Positions 1 to 8,027 of a DNA stretch of 64,000 nt are shown piece by piece (within the stretch, counting starts at the first letter, position 1; each line of letters starts with the position of its first letter). The translations under genes were made by a program, and so were the position numbers. The notes beneath the pieces are model-generated. The model was not told where the DNA came from. It did not search any database and worked only from the letters and a program-made list of their open reading frames with translations. This stretch comes from Desulfobacteraceae bacterium UBA2174 (GTDB lineage: Bacteria; Desulfobacterota; Desulfobacteria; Desulfobacterales; UBA2174), in the NCBI GenBank assembly GCA_002327445.1, contig DCWA01000032.1, forward strand, positions 991 through 64,990, given 5' to 3'.

Positions 1-10
1 ATAACGCCAA

Positions 11-55
11 CCGTCCCCGGGGCCCTCCGGATACAGACAGTGCCCCGGGGGACGG
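11..55. repeat. GC-rich inverted repeat at window edge
   Basis: Left arm 11-23 and right arm 42-55 can pair over about 13 bp with one bulged G and an 18-nt loop. No T-run follows on either strand, so it is not a clear intrinsic terminator. It sits about 140 bp upstream of the transporter gene and could be the 3' structure of an upstream gene outside the window or a leader structure. Confidence 0.5.
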
Positions 56-196
56 AGAAAAGGAAAGCGTCTTCAAGAAAGTGCGGTAAAGGGATCACCG
101 GCGAATGGGAGAAGGATCAGGTGCCGGCGTCGGACGGTTGAGGCGGCCCTGATAGTCCAAATGAGTTCCGGTCCATAAAAAAAAGGAGAGGAAATC

Positions 197-1531
197 ATGT
201 CGGAGCAACTCCAAAAAGAGCCCACACAAGCGTGGGTCACCACATTTGCAGGCATTGCGATCAACCTCTGCCTGGGCATCCTGTATGCCTGGAGCATGTG
301 GAGCAGCACTTTGATTAATGTTGAAAAGGCCGGTCAACCCATGGAAGGGCTCAACGCCGGCTGGATTTATCTGACCAATGCCCAGGCTGCGACGCCTTTT
401 TCCATCTGCGTCATCGTGTTCGCTCTCTTCATGATCCCCGGCGGCTGGATCCAGGACCGGATCAGCCCGAAATTCGGCGCGACGCTCGGGGGGTTGTGCC
501 TGGCGGTTGGATGCATCCTGGCCGGCATGATGAAGAGTTACGTCGGCTTGATCATCGGCTTCGGGATTCTTGGCGGTATCGGTATGGGAATCGGGTACGC
601 GGCACCAACCCCCGCGGCCCTGAAATGGTTCGGTCCCCACCGCCGGGGATTGATCGCCGGTCTGGTCGTGGGCGGCTATGGCGGCGCAGCGCTGTACATC
701 GGCCCCCTCGCCAAGTACCTGATCGGCAGCTTCGGACTCTCGGGAAGTTTCATCTACTTGGGGATCTTTTTCGCGGTGGTGGTCGTCGTGGCCGGGCAAT
801 TCCTCAAGACCCCGCCGGCCGGCTACGTTCCGCCGGCGTCCAAGGTGGCGCAAACCGCTGCCCAGGCGGCAGCTTCCACCAAGCATAACTGGGAGGCCGG
901 CGACATGGTCAAGACCTGGCAGTTTTACGCCCTGGTCTTCATGTTCATCATCACCACCCAGTCCGGTTTGCTGATCATCGCCAATGCCGCGGGGCTTCTA
1001 TCCTCGTCGGCCAAGAAGATTCCGTTCTTTATCGAAAACGCCTGGCTCCTGGTTTCCTTCGGCGGTTTGATCAACGCCTTGGGCCGTGTCGGTACCGGTT
1101 GGTATTCGGACAAAATCGGCCGTGTTAACGCCTACATGCTCAACTGCGGGATCTCGGCGCTTTGCCTCTTCGCCATCCCCACCATCATCGAGAGCCAGAA
1201 CGTTTTTCTGCTCTTCGTACTGGTGGGCGTCGGCTACTGGCAGTACGGTGGCGGGCTTTCGCTGATGCCGTCTTTCACCGGCGATTACTACGGCCCCAAG
1301 AACCTCGGCTTCAATTACGGCCTGGTGTTCATCGGCTGGGGTTGCGGCATGTTCATGGCCCGGATCGGCGGATGGATCAAGGATGTCACCGGCAGCCTGG
1401 ACAACGCCTTCTACATTTCGGCCGTGCTCCTGATCATCGGCGTGGTTTTGGCCAAGATCAACAAACGGCCGCTGCACACCGAATTTTCAGCCAAGGCCGA
1501 AGCTGAACTGGCCATGAAAGTCCCCAAATAG
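197..1531 (+). CDS. MFS transporter, OFA (oxalate/formate antiporter) family
   Basis: A 444-residue inner-membrane carrier with about 12 hydrophobic segments, arranged as two six-helix halves around a cytoplasmic loop near residues 205-240. The N-terminus (VTTFAGIAINLCLGILYAWS) and the glycine-rich stretch GFGILGGIGMGIGYAAPTPA are typical of the OFA branch of the major facilitator superfamily, which exchanges or imports small mono- and dicarboxylates such as oxalate or formate. The real substrate cannot be told from sequence. Start is the ATG after AAAAGGAGAGG. It stands alone; a weak hairpin follows the stop. In sulfate reducers and syntrophs these proteins are often assigned to organic-acid uptake, which is inference here. 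Confidence 0.88.
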   Translation: MSEQLQKEPTQAWVTTFAGIAINLCLGILYAWSMWSSTLINVEKAGQPMEGLNAGWIYLTNAQAATPFSICVIVFALFMIPGGWIQDRISPKFGATLGGLCLAVGCILAGMMKSYVGLIIGFGILGGIGMGIGYAAPTPAALKWFGPHRRGLIAGLVVGGYGGAALYIGPLAKYLIGSFGLSGSFIYLGIFFAVVVVVAGQFLKTPPAGYVPPASKVAQTAAQAAASTKHNWEAGDMVKTWQFYALVFMFIITTQSGLLIIANAAGLLSSSAKKIPFFIENAWLLVSFGGLINALGRVGTGWYSDKIGRVNAYMLNCGISALCLFAIPTIIESQNVFLLFVLVGVGYWQYGGGLSLMPSFTGDYYGPKNLGFNYGLVFIGWGCGMFMARIGGWIKDVTGSLDNAFYISAVLLIIGVVLAKINKRPLHTEFSAKAEAELAMKVPK

Positions 1532-1563
1532 TCTGTCATGGCGGTTCAACAAATCGCCTGTCC

Positions 1564-1602
1564 GGAAAGCCGTCGACGCGATGAGCCGTCGGCGGCTTTC
1601 TC
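1564..1602 (+). terminator. Possible intrinsic terminator after the OFA transporter
   Basis: GGAAAGCCG-CGACG (from 1564) pairs with CGTCG-CGGCTTTC (to 1600) across one mismatch and a short loop, 33 nt after the transporter stop. The downstream tract (TCTCTATTC) is only weakly T-rich, so termination strength is uncertain. Confidence 0.45.
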
Positions 1603-1688
1603 TATTCAAGGCGCCTCCGATGGAGGACTCCCTTGACGGATTTATCTTTTTCCAGGTGCCGTTAAATGGTATATCCGCTCTCTAAAAA

Positions 1689-1871
1689 TTGGCCGCGGAC
1701 AGGCGCGGACATCCGCGGACCTGGAAAATGAATTGGATCGCTTGATTTTGTCTGCGCCCGTCGGCGCGTGTCGGCGGTTCATTAAATTGGCCGCGGACAT
1801 CCGCGGACCTGGAAAAAATAGATGGATTGCTATATTTTGTCTGCGCCCGTCAGCGCGTGTCGGCGGTTCAT
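1689..1871. repeat. Imperfect tandem duplication, about 98 + 85 bp
   Basis: Copy 1 (1689-1786) and copy 2 (1787-1871) both begin TTGGCCGCGGAC and both end with the block TCTGCGCCCGTC(G/A)GCGCG followed by TGTCGGCGGTTCATT. Copy 1 carries an extra internal GCGGACAGGC-type unit (three GCGGAC repeats against two), and the middle segment is diverged. The array lies between the transporter gene and the secreted protein at 1911 and overlaps an in-frame upstream ATG (1827), an argument against using that ATG as the start. The rest of 1532-1910 shows no gene. Confidence 0.85.
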
Positions 1872-1910
1872 TTTTCCCCGGCCCGCACCGCGGCGGATGG
1901 AGATTGGAAG

Positions 1911-3749
1911 ATGGCTGTGCTGATCCGAAAATTCAAAAAGTACGCAATTTTCATCGTTGGAGTGGCGATCCTGCTGACCGCGGGGCCGTTCTGGCGGGGA
2001 GAGGCGCGGGCTCAGGGAGACGGCAAGTCCCTCGAGCAACTCCAGGTGCTGCAATGCCTGAACCAGATCGCCGTGTCGTTGACCCACATCATGAACTACA
2101 ACGACAAGGTCGTGCTCGACCAAGAATACAACAACATCATCAACAACCTCAATTTGAGCAAAATCCCGGACGCCGACATCATCACCCTGCTCCAGGAGCT
2201 GATGGATCTGCTCACCAGCTCCAAGATTCAGGAGCATGAACGCGCCTATCTCATGAGAAACTATGAGAAAAATATCCAGGAGGAACTCAAGAAGAGACTG
2301 CGCTCCCGCATTTTCGACACCGACTTGGTCCTCAATCCCTACACGACCGTTCTGAACGCCATGCTCAATGTGGGCTCCTTCTATTTCAACTATCGTTCCC
2401 AGATCGATCAGTACCGGAAGGAAGAGGATGAAAAAGCATGGCAGATCGAGGCCAAGACCTTGGAAGGATTGAACCAGTTCTACAAGAAGCTGCTGAAGTA
2501 TTCCTGGGATCTGATGCGGCGCTACAACTTCCCCGACGAGTGGCGGCTGGACGAAAAACAGCTCAGCACCTATACGGCGATTCTGAAGGAGGGGGACCCT
2601 GAACTGAGGTATCGCAAGCTGGAGCGGATTGAACGAAGCTTCCAGAAGTTTCCGCCCTACTGGTATTACCGCGGACAGACCGCCATGGACATCGGCCGGC
2701 GAGACGAGGCGCTGCGCTGCTTCGATCAATTCCAGTCGATTCACCAGGGGATTTTTCGCAAGGACCCCTACGCCGCCTCCACGGCCATGTGCAGAACCAT
2801 GCTGGCGGGGGAAGCGGCCTCCCCTGATGCGATCCGCAAAGATCTGGAACGGATCCTGGCCAATTCGGATGATGCCGACTGGAGCAACATCCTCTTTGCC
2901 GCCATGCAATATGCGCGCTTGGGAGACGCCGAAACGGCGGGCAAGCTGATTCTGCGCAACCTGGACAACGGGCATACCGCCTTCATCGAGTCTCCGGACA
3001 TGATCCGGGCGGTGGGTCCCGCCCTGCTTCTCAACGCCCGTCCCGATGTGTTCGACCGTGTCATGGAAGATGTCCTGGAGCAGGACAAGGTCAAGAATTA
3101 TGACGTCTTGTGGCTTTACCAGGAGATGCGCAACCGGGACATCCTCAAGAAGATCGAGCCGGAATTCAATCGCGTGCTGCTGCTCTCCGAGAACAAGTCC
3201 CATCTCAACCCCCTGAATCTGTTCAAGGGGGACAACCTGTCGCTTTTCCTGCCCACGCGATGGGTGGTGGATAATCTGGATGTGACCCTTCGCCTGACCG
3301 GCGAAAGGGGAGAGCTGAAATTTCGTGCCGACGAAATGGTCGTGCTGCCCCATCATCCGGAAATGACGGTGCTGAAATTCGAGGACGTGTTTTCCATCGA
3401 GTCCATCGTGGAAAAAGATCGTTTCGTCGAAATTGCTGTCGCCCTGGTTCATGAAAAATTGCCGCTGGATCAGACGGAAAAGGAAAAATATGACATCGAG
3501 ATGTTTTTTACATCCGAGATCCTTTCGGCGGAAAGTCATCTGAACAAAATCATCACCTATTCCAAACCGATACTGGCCCCCGCCGATGGCAGGGAAGCTC
3601 CATCGCCCGCCGGGGGGCAGGAAAAAGCCGCGGATGTGGGCCATGGGAAAGCGGATGACGACGATGAGGCCGTCTGGTTCGCCAAGGAACAGATCGTCAT
3701 CAACGGCGAAGTCTTCAGATGGAGCGACGATGGCATTCTCTTCAAATGA
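1911..3749 (+). CDS. Unrecognised secreted, mostly helical protein
   Basis: A 612-residue protein I cannot assign to a family. It opens with a basic n-region (RKFKK), a hydrophobic core of about 17 residues and an A-R-A type cleavage region near residue 33, so export to the periplasm or an envelope anchor is likely. The rest is rich in charged, helix-forming residues. A TPR-like stretch (YWYYRGQTAMDIGRRDEALR) lies near residues 249-268. The last 150 residues look more beta-rich (TLRLTGERGELKFRADEMVV), then a low-complexity acidic linker and a short tail. I chose the ATG at 1911, preceded by GGAG, rather than 1827, because the signal peptide begins there and the upstream part lies in the tandem repeat. 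Confidence 0.7.
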   Translation: MAVLIRKFKKYAIFIVGVAILLTAGPFWRGEARAQGDGKSLEQLQVLQCLNQIAVSLTHIMNYNDKVVLDQEYNNIINNLNLSKIPDADIITLLQELMDLLTSSKIQEHERAYLMRNYEKNIQEELKKRLRSRIFDTDLVLNPYTTVLNAMLNVGSFYFNYRSQIDQYRKEEDEKAWQIEAKTLEGLNQFYKKLLKYSWDLMRRYNFPDEWRLDEKQLSTYTAILKEGDPELRYRKLERIERSFQKFPPYWYYRGQTAMDIGRRDEALRCFDQFQSIHQGIFRKDPYAASTAMCRTMLAGEAASPDAIRKDLERILANSDDADWSNILFAAMQYARLGDAETAGKLILRNLDNGHTAFIESPDMIRAVGPALLLNARPDVFDRVMEDVLEQDKVKNYDVLWLYQEMRNRDILKKIEPEFNRVLLLSENKSHLNPLNLFKGDNLSLFLPTRWVVDNLDVTLRLTGERGELKFRADEMVVLPHHPEMTVLKFEDVFSIESIVEKDRFVEIAVALVHEKLPLDQTEKEKYDIEMFFTSEILSAESHLNKIITYSKPILAPADGREAPSPAGGQEKAADVGHGKADDDDEAVWFAKEQIVINGEVFRWSDDGILFK

Positions 3750-3794
3750 GCTCGCAGCGGGGCGATCCGCCGACACTTTTTTCCGGAAGGCCCC

Positions 3795-4976
3795 GTGATC
3801 CAGCGACTCTACGTGGACCGGGCGTTGGCTTCGAGGCCCGAGGTGGGCGCCATCGCCGGACGCCTGGGCCAGGAGGCGGTGGTGCTGGACGATCCACGCC
3901 GGGTGTATGCGGAAATCAACGCCGACGCCGATCCGGTGGAGCGGGGCAAGCGAACCCTGCTGCTCACCGCCAACCGCGGCGCCTGGCTGCGCCAGTGCCC
4001 GGGTACGCGCCACTACACCTGCTGCGATTACCAGATCCTGCACATCGGCACCTTCTGCACCATGGACTGCGCCTACTGCATCCTGCAGGCATATTTCCAC
4101 CCGCCCGTCCTCCAGTATTTTCTCAACCGGGAAGACATGGCTGCCGAGCTGGACCGCCGCCTGGCCCTCCCGGAAATCGCCCGGATCGGTACCGGGGAAT
4201 TCACCGACAGTCTGATCTGGGAGTCGTGTACCGATCTGAACCCCTGGCTGGTGGAACGCTTCGCGGTCCAACGGCACTGTATCCTGGAACTGAAGACCAA
4301 GACCGTGGCCATCGACAGGCTGCTCGGCCTGGATCATCGGCGCAAGACCATCATGGCCTGGTCTCTCAACACGCCCCGGGTCATTGCTTCCGAAGAACGG
4401 CGCACCGCTTCCCTCGATGCCCGCCTGGACGCTGCGGCGCGCTGCGTGGATGCGGGTTTCCCGGTGGCGTTTCATTTCGATCCGATGATTCTTTACGACG
4501 GATGCCGGGAGGACTACCGGAGGACGGTCCAACGGCTGTTCCAAAAGATCCCGGCGGACCGGATCGTCTGGATCAGCCTGGGCACTTTCCGGTTCATTCC
4601 GGACCTCAAGGAAATGGTGGCGGCGCGGTTCCAACGGTCCACCATCGTCTACGGGGAATTCGTCCGGGGGCTGGACGACAAGATGCGGTACTTCAAGCCG
4701 CTGCGCATTTCCCTATACCGGGAGATGGCGGAGTGGATCCGTCACTACGCCCCGGATGCATGCCTTTACTTCTGCATGGAATCCGAGGAGGTCTGGGAGC
4801 GCGTGTTCGGTTTTTCCCCATCCCTGAAGGGAGGACTCCCGGCGATGCTCGACGCCGCCGCCAAATTTCACTGTGATTTGGATCCGGAGGTGCGGCCACG
4901 AACTGACAATTGCTCGTCGTGTCATTCCGAAACCGGTGAAGCATCCGCATCTGGAGATGAGGGCAGGAAGGGATGA
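3795..4976 (+). CDS. Radical SAM protein, spore photoproduct lyase (SplB)-like
   Basis: 393 residues with a GTG start. The radical SAM iron-sulfur cluster motif CxxxCxxC is visible as CTMDCAYC near residues 94-101, followed by ILQAYFHPP, and preceded by HYTCCDYQILHIGTFC, all characteristic of the SPL family. True SPL uses SAM radical chemistry to reverse the thymine dimer of UV-irradiated spores; homologues in non-sporulating anaerobes have no settled substrate. The C-terminus has a short hydrophilic extension with a CSSC pair that I do not recognise as part of the family. It follows the secreted protein by 45 nt and precedes a thermonuclease by about 75 nt. Confidence 0.82.
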   Translation: MIQRLYVDRALASRPEVGAIAGRLGQEAVVLDDPRRVYAEINADADPVERGKRTLLLTANRGAWLRQCPGTRHYTCCDYQILHIGTFCTMDCAYCILQAYFHPPVLQYFLNREDMAAELDRRLALPEIARIGTGEFTDSLIWESCTDLNPWLVERFAVQRHCILELKTKTVAIDRLLGLDHRRKTIMAWSLNTPRVIASEERRTASLDARLDAAARCVDAGFPVAFHFDPMILYDGCREDYRRTVQRLFQKIPADRIVWISLGTFRFIPDLKEMVAARFQRSTIVYGEFVRGLDDKMRYFKPLRISLYREMAEWIRHYAPDACLYFCMESEEVWERVFGFSPSLKGGLPAMLDAAAKFHCDLDPEVRPRTDNCSSCHSETGEASASGDEGRKG

Positions 4977-5000
4977 TGGATTCGGGAGGGATCCCTCAAG

Positions 5001-5035
5001 CGATACCTGACAACCGATAACAGATGACCGACAAG
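5001..5035. repeat. Degenerate 7-bp tandem array
   Basis: Five consecutive units CGATACC, TGACAAC, CGATAAC, AGATGAC, CGACAAG fit the consensus (Y)GAYAAC. The array ends just before the GGAGGGGGG ribosome binding site of the thermonuclease gene and contains the weaker upstream ATG at 5024. It resembles other short-period arrays in this window (5714-5835, 33073-33092, 59181-59225). Confidence 0.6.
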
Positions 5036-5050
5036 AAAAGGGGAGGGGGG

Positions 5051-5722
5051 ATGATTCGGCGACGCGCGGGCCTCCTGGCCGCCTGGATGCTGGGGCTCTG
5101 GCTGCTGGCGACTGCCGGGGCTCAGGCGGAACAACAGCATTTCCAGGCAACGGTGAAATGGGTGGCCGACGGCGACACCGTGATCCTGCAGGATAACCGG
5201 CGGCTGCGCTACGTGGGTATCAATTGTCCGGAAACCGCCCACGACGGGACGCCGGCGGAACCTTTCGGCATCGAGGCGCGCCACCTGAATCAAGACTTGG
5301 TGAAAGGCCAAACGATTCGCTGCGTTGCCGTGGGCCACGACCGCTACGGCCGCCTCCTGGGGGCGGTATTTCTCGCCGACGGCACCTTCGTCAACAGGGA
5401 ACTGTTGGCCGCCGGTTTGGGGTATATCCTGCCTGGAGAGGAAAGTGCGCCATTTGCCGAACAACTGCTCTCGGCCCAGCGCCAGGCCATGGTGGCTGGG
5501 CAGGGCATCTGGGGGCGACTGGACCCACGTCCGCGGCCGCTGGTGGGCAATCGCCGTTCGAAGCGGTTCCATCGCAGCGACGGCCCGGACGCCAAAAAAA
5601 TCGGGAAACACCACCGCGTGGCGTTTCCCGATTATCCGGAAGCCTTCGCCGCCGGCTATGCCCCCTGCAAGCGCTGCTTTCCCCGGCTGGAGGAGATGTT
5701 GGTGAGGGTTGGAAGTGACTAA
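5051..5722 (+). CDS. Secreted thermonuclease (SNase-like) with C-terminal Ada-type zinc-motif remnant
   Basis: 223 residues. The start at 5051 follows GGGAGGGGGG and gives a clean signal peptide (IRRR, then a Leu/Ala-rich core, AQA cleavage); the ATG at 5024 lies in a repeat. The staphylococcal-nuclease fold shows DGDTVIL, RYVGINCPET and DRYGRLLG, which hold the calcium-binding Asp and the catalytic Arg-Glu-Arg set. The last 50 residues (GNRRSKRFHRSDGPDAKK and AGYAPCKRCFP) match the small Ada-like metal-binding module often fused to such nucleases, but the first Cys expected after FHR is Gly here, so zinc binding is doubtful. It probably cleaves DNA or RNA outside the cytoplasm. Confidence 0.85.
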   Translation: MIRRRAGLLAAWMLGLWLLATAGAQAEQQHFQATVKWVADGDTVILQDNRRLRYVGINCPETAHDGTPAEPFGIEARHLNQDLVKGQTIRCVAVGHDRYGRLLGAVFLADGTFVNRELLAAGLGYILPGEESAPFAEQLLSAQRQAMVAGQGIWGRLDPRPRPLVGNRRSKRFHRSDGPDAKKIGKHHRVAFPDYPEAFAAGYAPCKRCFPRLEEMLVRVGSD

Positions 5723-5835
5723 AGTGAACTAAAGTGACAAGTGACTAAAGTGAAGGTGCGCCTGTCGGCGCAGCGTTTGAAAACCACCAGCGCGAAGCGC
5801 TTCCAAAACTTTAGTCACTCGTAACTTTAGTCACT
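5714..5835. repeat. Inverted cluster of AGTGACTAAAGT repeats between convergent genes
   Basis: AGTGACTAAAGT occurs at 5714-5725 and 5740-5751, with related CTAAAGTGA units between. Its reverse complement ACTTTAGTCACT occurs at 5808-5819 and 5824-5835. The two arms could fold into a long hairpin around a GC-rich loop and sit exactly between the stops of the thermonuclease and EF-G genes, so a two-way transcription barrier is possible. Confidence 0.75.
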
Positions 5836-5848
5836 TTAGCTCACTCCT

Positions 5849-7912
5849 TTATTCCTGCTGCTTCTTGACCTCTTCGATCACCTTTTGCGCCAGGTGGGCC
5901 GGCACCTCGTCGTAATGCGAAAATTCCATGGTGTAGACCCCGCGGCCCCCCGTCATGGAGTTCAGGTCCGGCGCGTAGGTGAGAAACTCGGCCAGGGGCA
6001 CCTCGGCCTTGATCACCTGATTCTTGCCGGCGCTGTCCATTCCCTGGACCCTTCCACGGCGGCTGTTGAGGTCCCCCATGATGTCGCCCATGAATTCTTC
6101 CGGTGTGGTGACCGTCACCTTCATGATCGGTTCCAGCAGAACGGGGTCGGCCTGCTCGGCCGCCTTTTTGAAAGCCAGGGAACCGGCGATCTTGAAGGCC
6201 ATTTCCGACGAGTCCACCGCATGGTAGGAGCCGAAGTCGAGAGTCGCCTTGAAATCGATGCACGGGAAGCCGGCCAACACCCCGCGCTGGGCCGATTCGA
6301 TGATTCCTTTTTCCACCGCCGGGATGTAGGTCTTGGGAATCACGCCGCCCACGATGGCGTCGACGAACTCGAAGCCGCTGCCCCGGGGAAGGGGTTCGAA
6401 GACCACCCAGCAATCGCCGAACTGGCCGTGGCCGCCGGTCTGTTTCTTGTGCCGCCCCTGGACCCGCACCTTTTTCTTGAGAGTTTCGCGGTAGGGGATC
6501 TTGGGGATGTGGAGGGTGACTTCGACGTTGAATTTGCGCCGCATCCGCTCCACGGTGGTCTCGATATGCACTTGGCCCATGCCCGAGAGCACAATCTCCT
6601 TGGTCTCGGCGCGCCGGTCCATCTTCAAGCCGGGGTCTTCCTCCATCAGCCGCATCAGGGAGGTGTAGATCTTGTCCTCGTCCCCCTTGTTCTTGGCCTC
6701 CAATGCGAATGAGATCAGGGTAGGCAGCGGTTCGGCACAAACGAAGCGGACCTTGCGGCTGTCGTCGCAGAGGGTGTCGCCGGTGGTGGTCTCCTTGAGT
6801 TTGGCGACGGCCACGATATCGCCGGGGCCGGCGCCTGAGAGGGGTTTTTGTTCCTTGCCCATCACGGCGAGCAACTGGTTGAAGCGCTCCTTGGTGCGTT
6901 TGCCGGGATTGTAGAAGGTGCCGTCTCCGCCCAGACGCCCGGAAACCACCCGGATGATGTTGAGCCGGCCGGCGTACGGGTCGGAGATGGTCTTGAAGAC
7001 GAATCCGGCAAAGGGGGCATCGGGATCCGGATTCAGCATCACCGGCGCCTCGGTGTTGTCATCCAGGGCCTGGCGGGAGCCGCGGTCCAGGGGAGAGGGG
7101 AAGGCGGCGGTGAGAAAGTCGCAGAGGAGTTCGACGCCGATGTTGCGCACGGCGGATCCGCAGAGCACCGGCGCGAAAATGCGTTTGAGAACGCCGGCGC
7201 GCAAGGCCCCGTGGAGCTCCTCCTCGCTAAGGGCCTCGCCCTCGAGGTATTTTTCCACTAAGCTGTCGTCGGCTTCGGCGATGTTTTCCACCATGGATTC
7301 CCGGGCCGCCTGCGCCGCATCGCGCATGTCCGCCGGAATCTCCACGGCCTTCACTTTGCCGCCGTCGTCGGCGACGAAGGCCTGCATCCGGATCAGGTCC
7401 ACCACTCCTTTGAACCCGGCTTCCTTGCCGATGGGGAGCTGCATCACCACCGGTTTGACGTCGAAGCTCCGCTCGGCGTCGGCCAGCGCCCGGTCGAAAT
7501 CCGAACGGTCCTTGTCGAGTTTGTTGACGAAGATGGCGCAGGGCAGCTCATATTGACGGGCCAGATCCCAGGCCTGCTCGGTCTGTACCTTGACGCCGTC
7601 GACGGCATCGATGACCACCAGGGCCGCATCGGCCCCTTGCAGGCATAGCTTGGTGTCGGTGAAAAAATTCATGTCGCCCGGCGTGTCGATGAGCACCAGG
7701 CGGTGTTTTTTCCATTCGAACTGATGGAACCCGGTGCTGATGCTGGCGCCGCGCTTGACTTCCTCGGGCTCGAAATCCAGGGCGGTGTTGCCTTCCTCGA
7801 TGCGCCCCAATCGGGTGGTGACACCGGCGTCGAAGAGCATCGCTTCCGCCAGCGAGGTTTTGCCGGCACCGCTGTGGCCCACCAGGGCAAAGTTTCTCAG
7901 TTTCTCAAGCAT
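5849..7912 (-). CDS. fusA: Elongation factor G-like GTPase (EF-G paralogue)
   Basis: 687 residues, a full-length five-domain EF-G. G1 is GHSGAGKTS (residues 13-21), G3 is DTPGD, G4 is NKLDKD where housekeeping EF-G usually has NKMDR. Domain IV carries the RGGRHKQTGGHGQF-type motif (here RVQGRHKKQTGGHGQFGD). The Leu in NKLDK and the short insert pattern place it with the second bacterial EF-G group (FusA2/EF-G-2-like) rather than with the str-operon copy. No rpsL, rpsG or tuf gene is adjacent, which supports a paralogue. It may act in translocation or ribosome recycling under special conditions. RBS AGGAGACCC precedes the ATG. It lies downstream of the dxs operon with a 115-nt gap. Confidence 0.85.
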   Translation of the reverse strand: MLEKLRNFALVGHSGAGKTSLAEAMLFDAGVTTRLGRIEEGNTALDFEPEEVKRGASISTGFHQFEWKKHRLVLIDTPGDMNFFTDTKLCLQGADAALVVIDAVDGVKVQTEQAWDLARQYELPCAIFVNKLDKDRSDFDRALADAERSFDVKPVVMQLPIGKEAGFKGVVDLIRMQAFVADDGGKVKAVEIPADMRDAAQAARESMVENIAEADDSLVEKYLEGEALSEEELHGALRAGVLKRIFAPVLCGSAVRNIGVELLCDFLTAAFPSPLDRGSRQALDDNTEAPVMLNPDPDAPFAGFVFKTISDPYAGRLNIIRVVSGRLGGDGTFYNPGKRTKERFNQLLAVMGKEQKPLSGAGPGDIVAVAKLKETTTGDTLCDDSRKVRFVCAEPLPTLISFALEAKNKGDEDKIYTSLMRLMEEDPGLKMDRRAETKEIVLSGMGQVHIETTVERMRRKFNVEVTLHIPKIPYRETLKKKVRVQGRHKKQTGGHGQFGDCWVVFEPLPRGSGFEFVDAIVGGVIPKTYIPAVEKGIIESAQRGVLAGFPCIDFKATLDFGSYHAVDSSEMAFKIAGSLAFKKAAEQADPVLLEPIMKVTVTTPEEFMGDIMGDLNSRRGRVQGMDSAGKNQVIKAEVPLAEFLTYAPDLNSMTGGRGVYTMEFSHYDEVPAHLAQKVIEEVKKQQE

Positions 7913-8027
7913 GGGTCTCCTCTTTCGCTCCTTCCTCGTGAGATGGTGACGCCGCCGGGGCGTCCGGGGAACCGTGGATCGGCTTTTTTAGCGTTTCAAA
8001 TCGAAAAAAGCAAGGGATAAAGACTTG

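Noticed and set aside
11..55. Intrinsic terminator at the left edge
   Set aside because: The stem is good but no T-run follows on either strand.
1830..4634. 934-residue open frame on the minus strand
   Set aside because: It is the antisense shadow of the secreted protein and radical SAM genes; His/Gln/Gly-rich without a fold, and GC-rich DNA gives long antisense frames.
5001..5835. CRISPR array
   Set aside because: Repeats are 7-12 bp, directly adjacent or inverted, without regular unique spacers and without cas genes.
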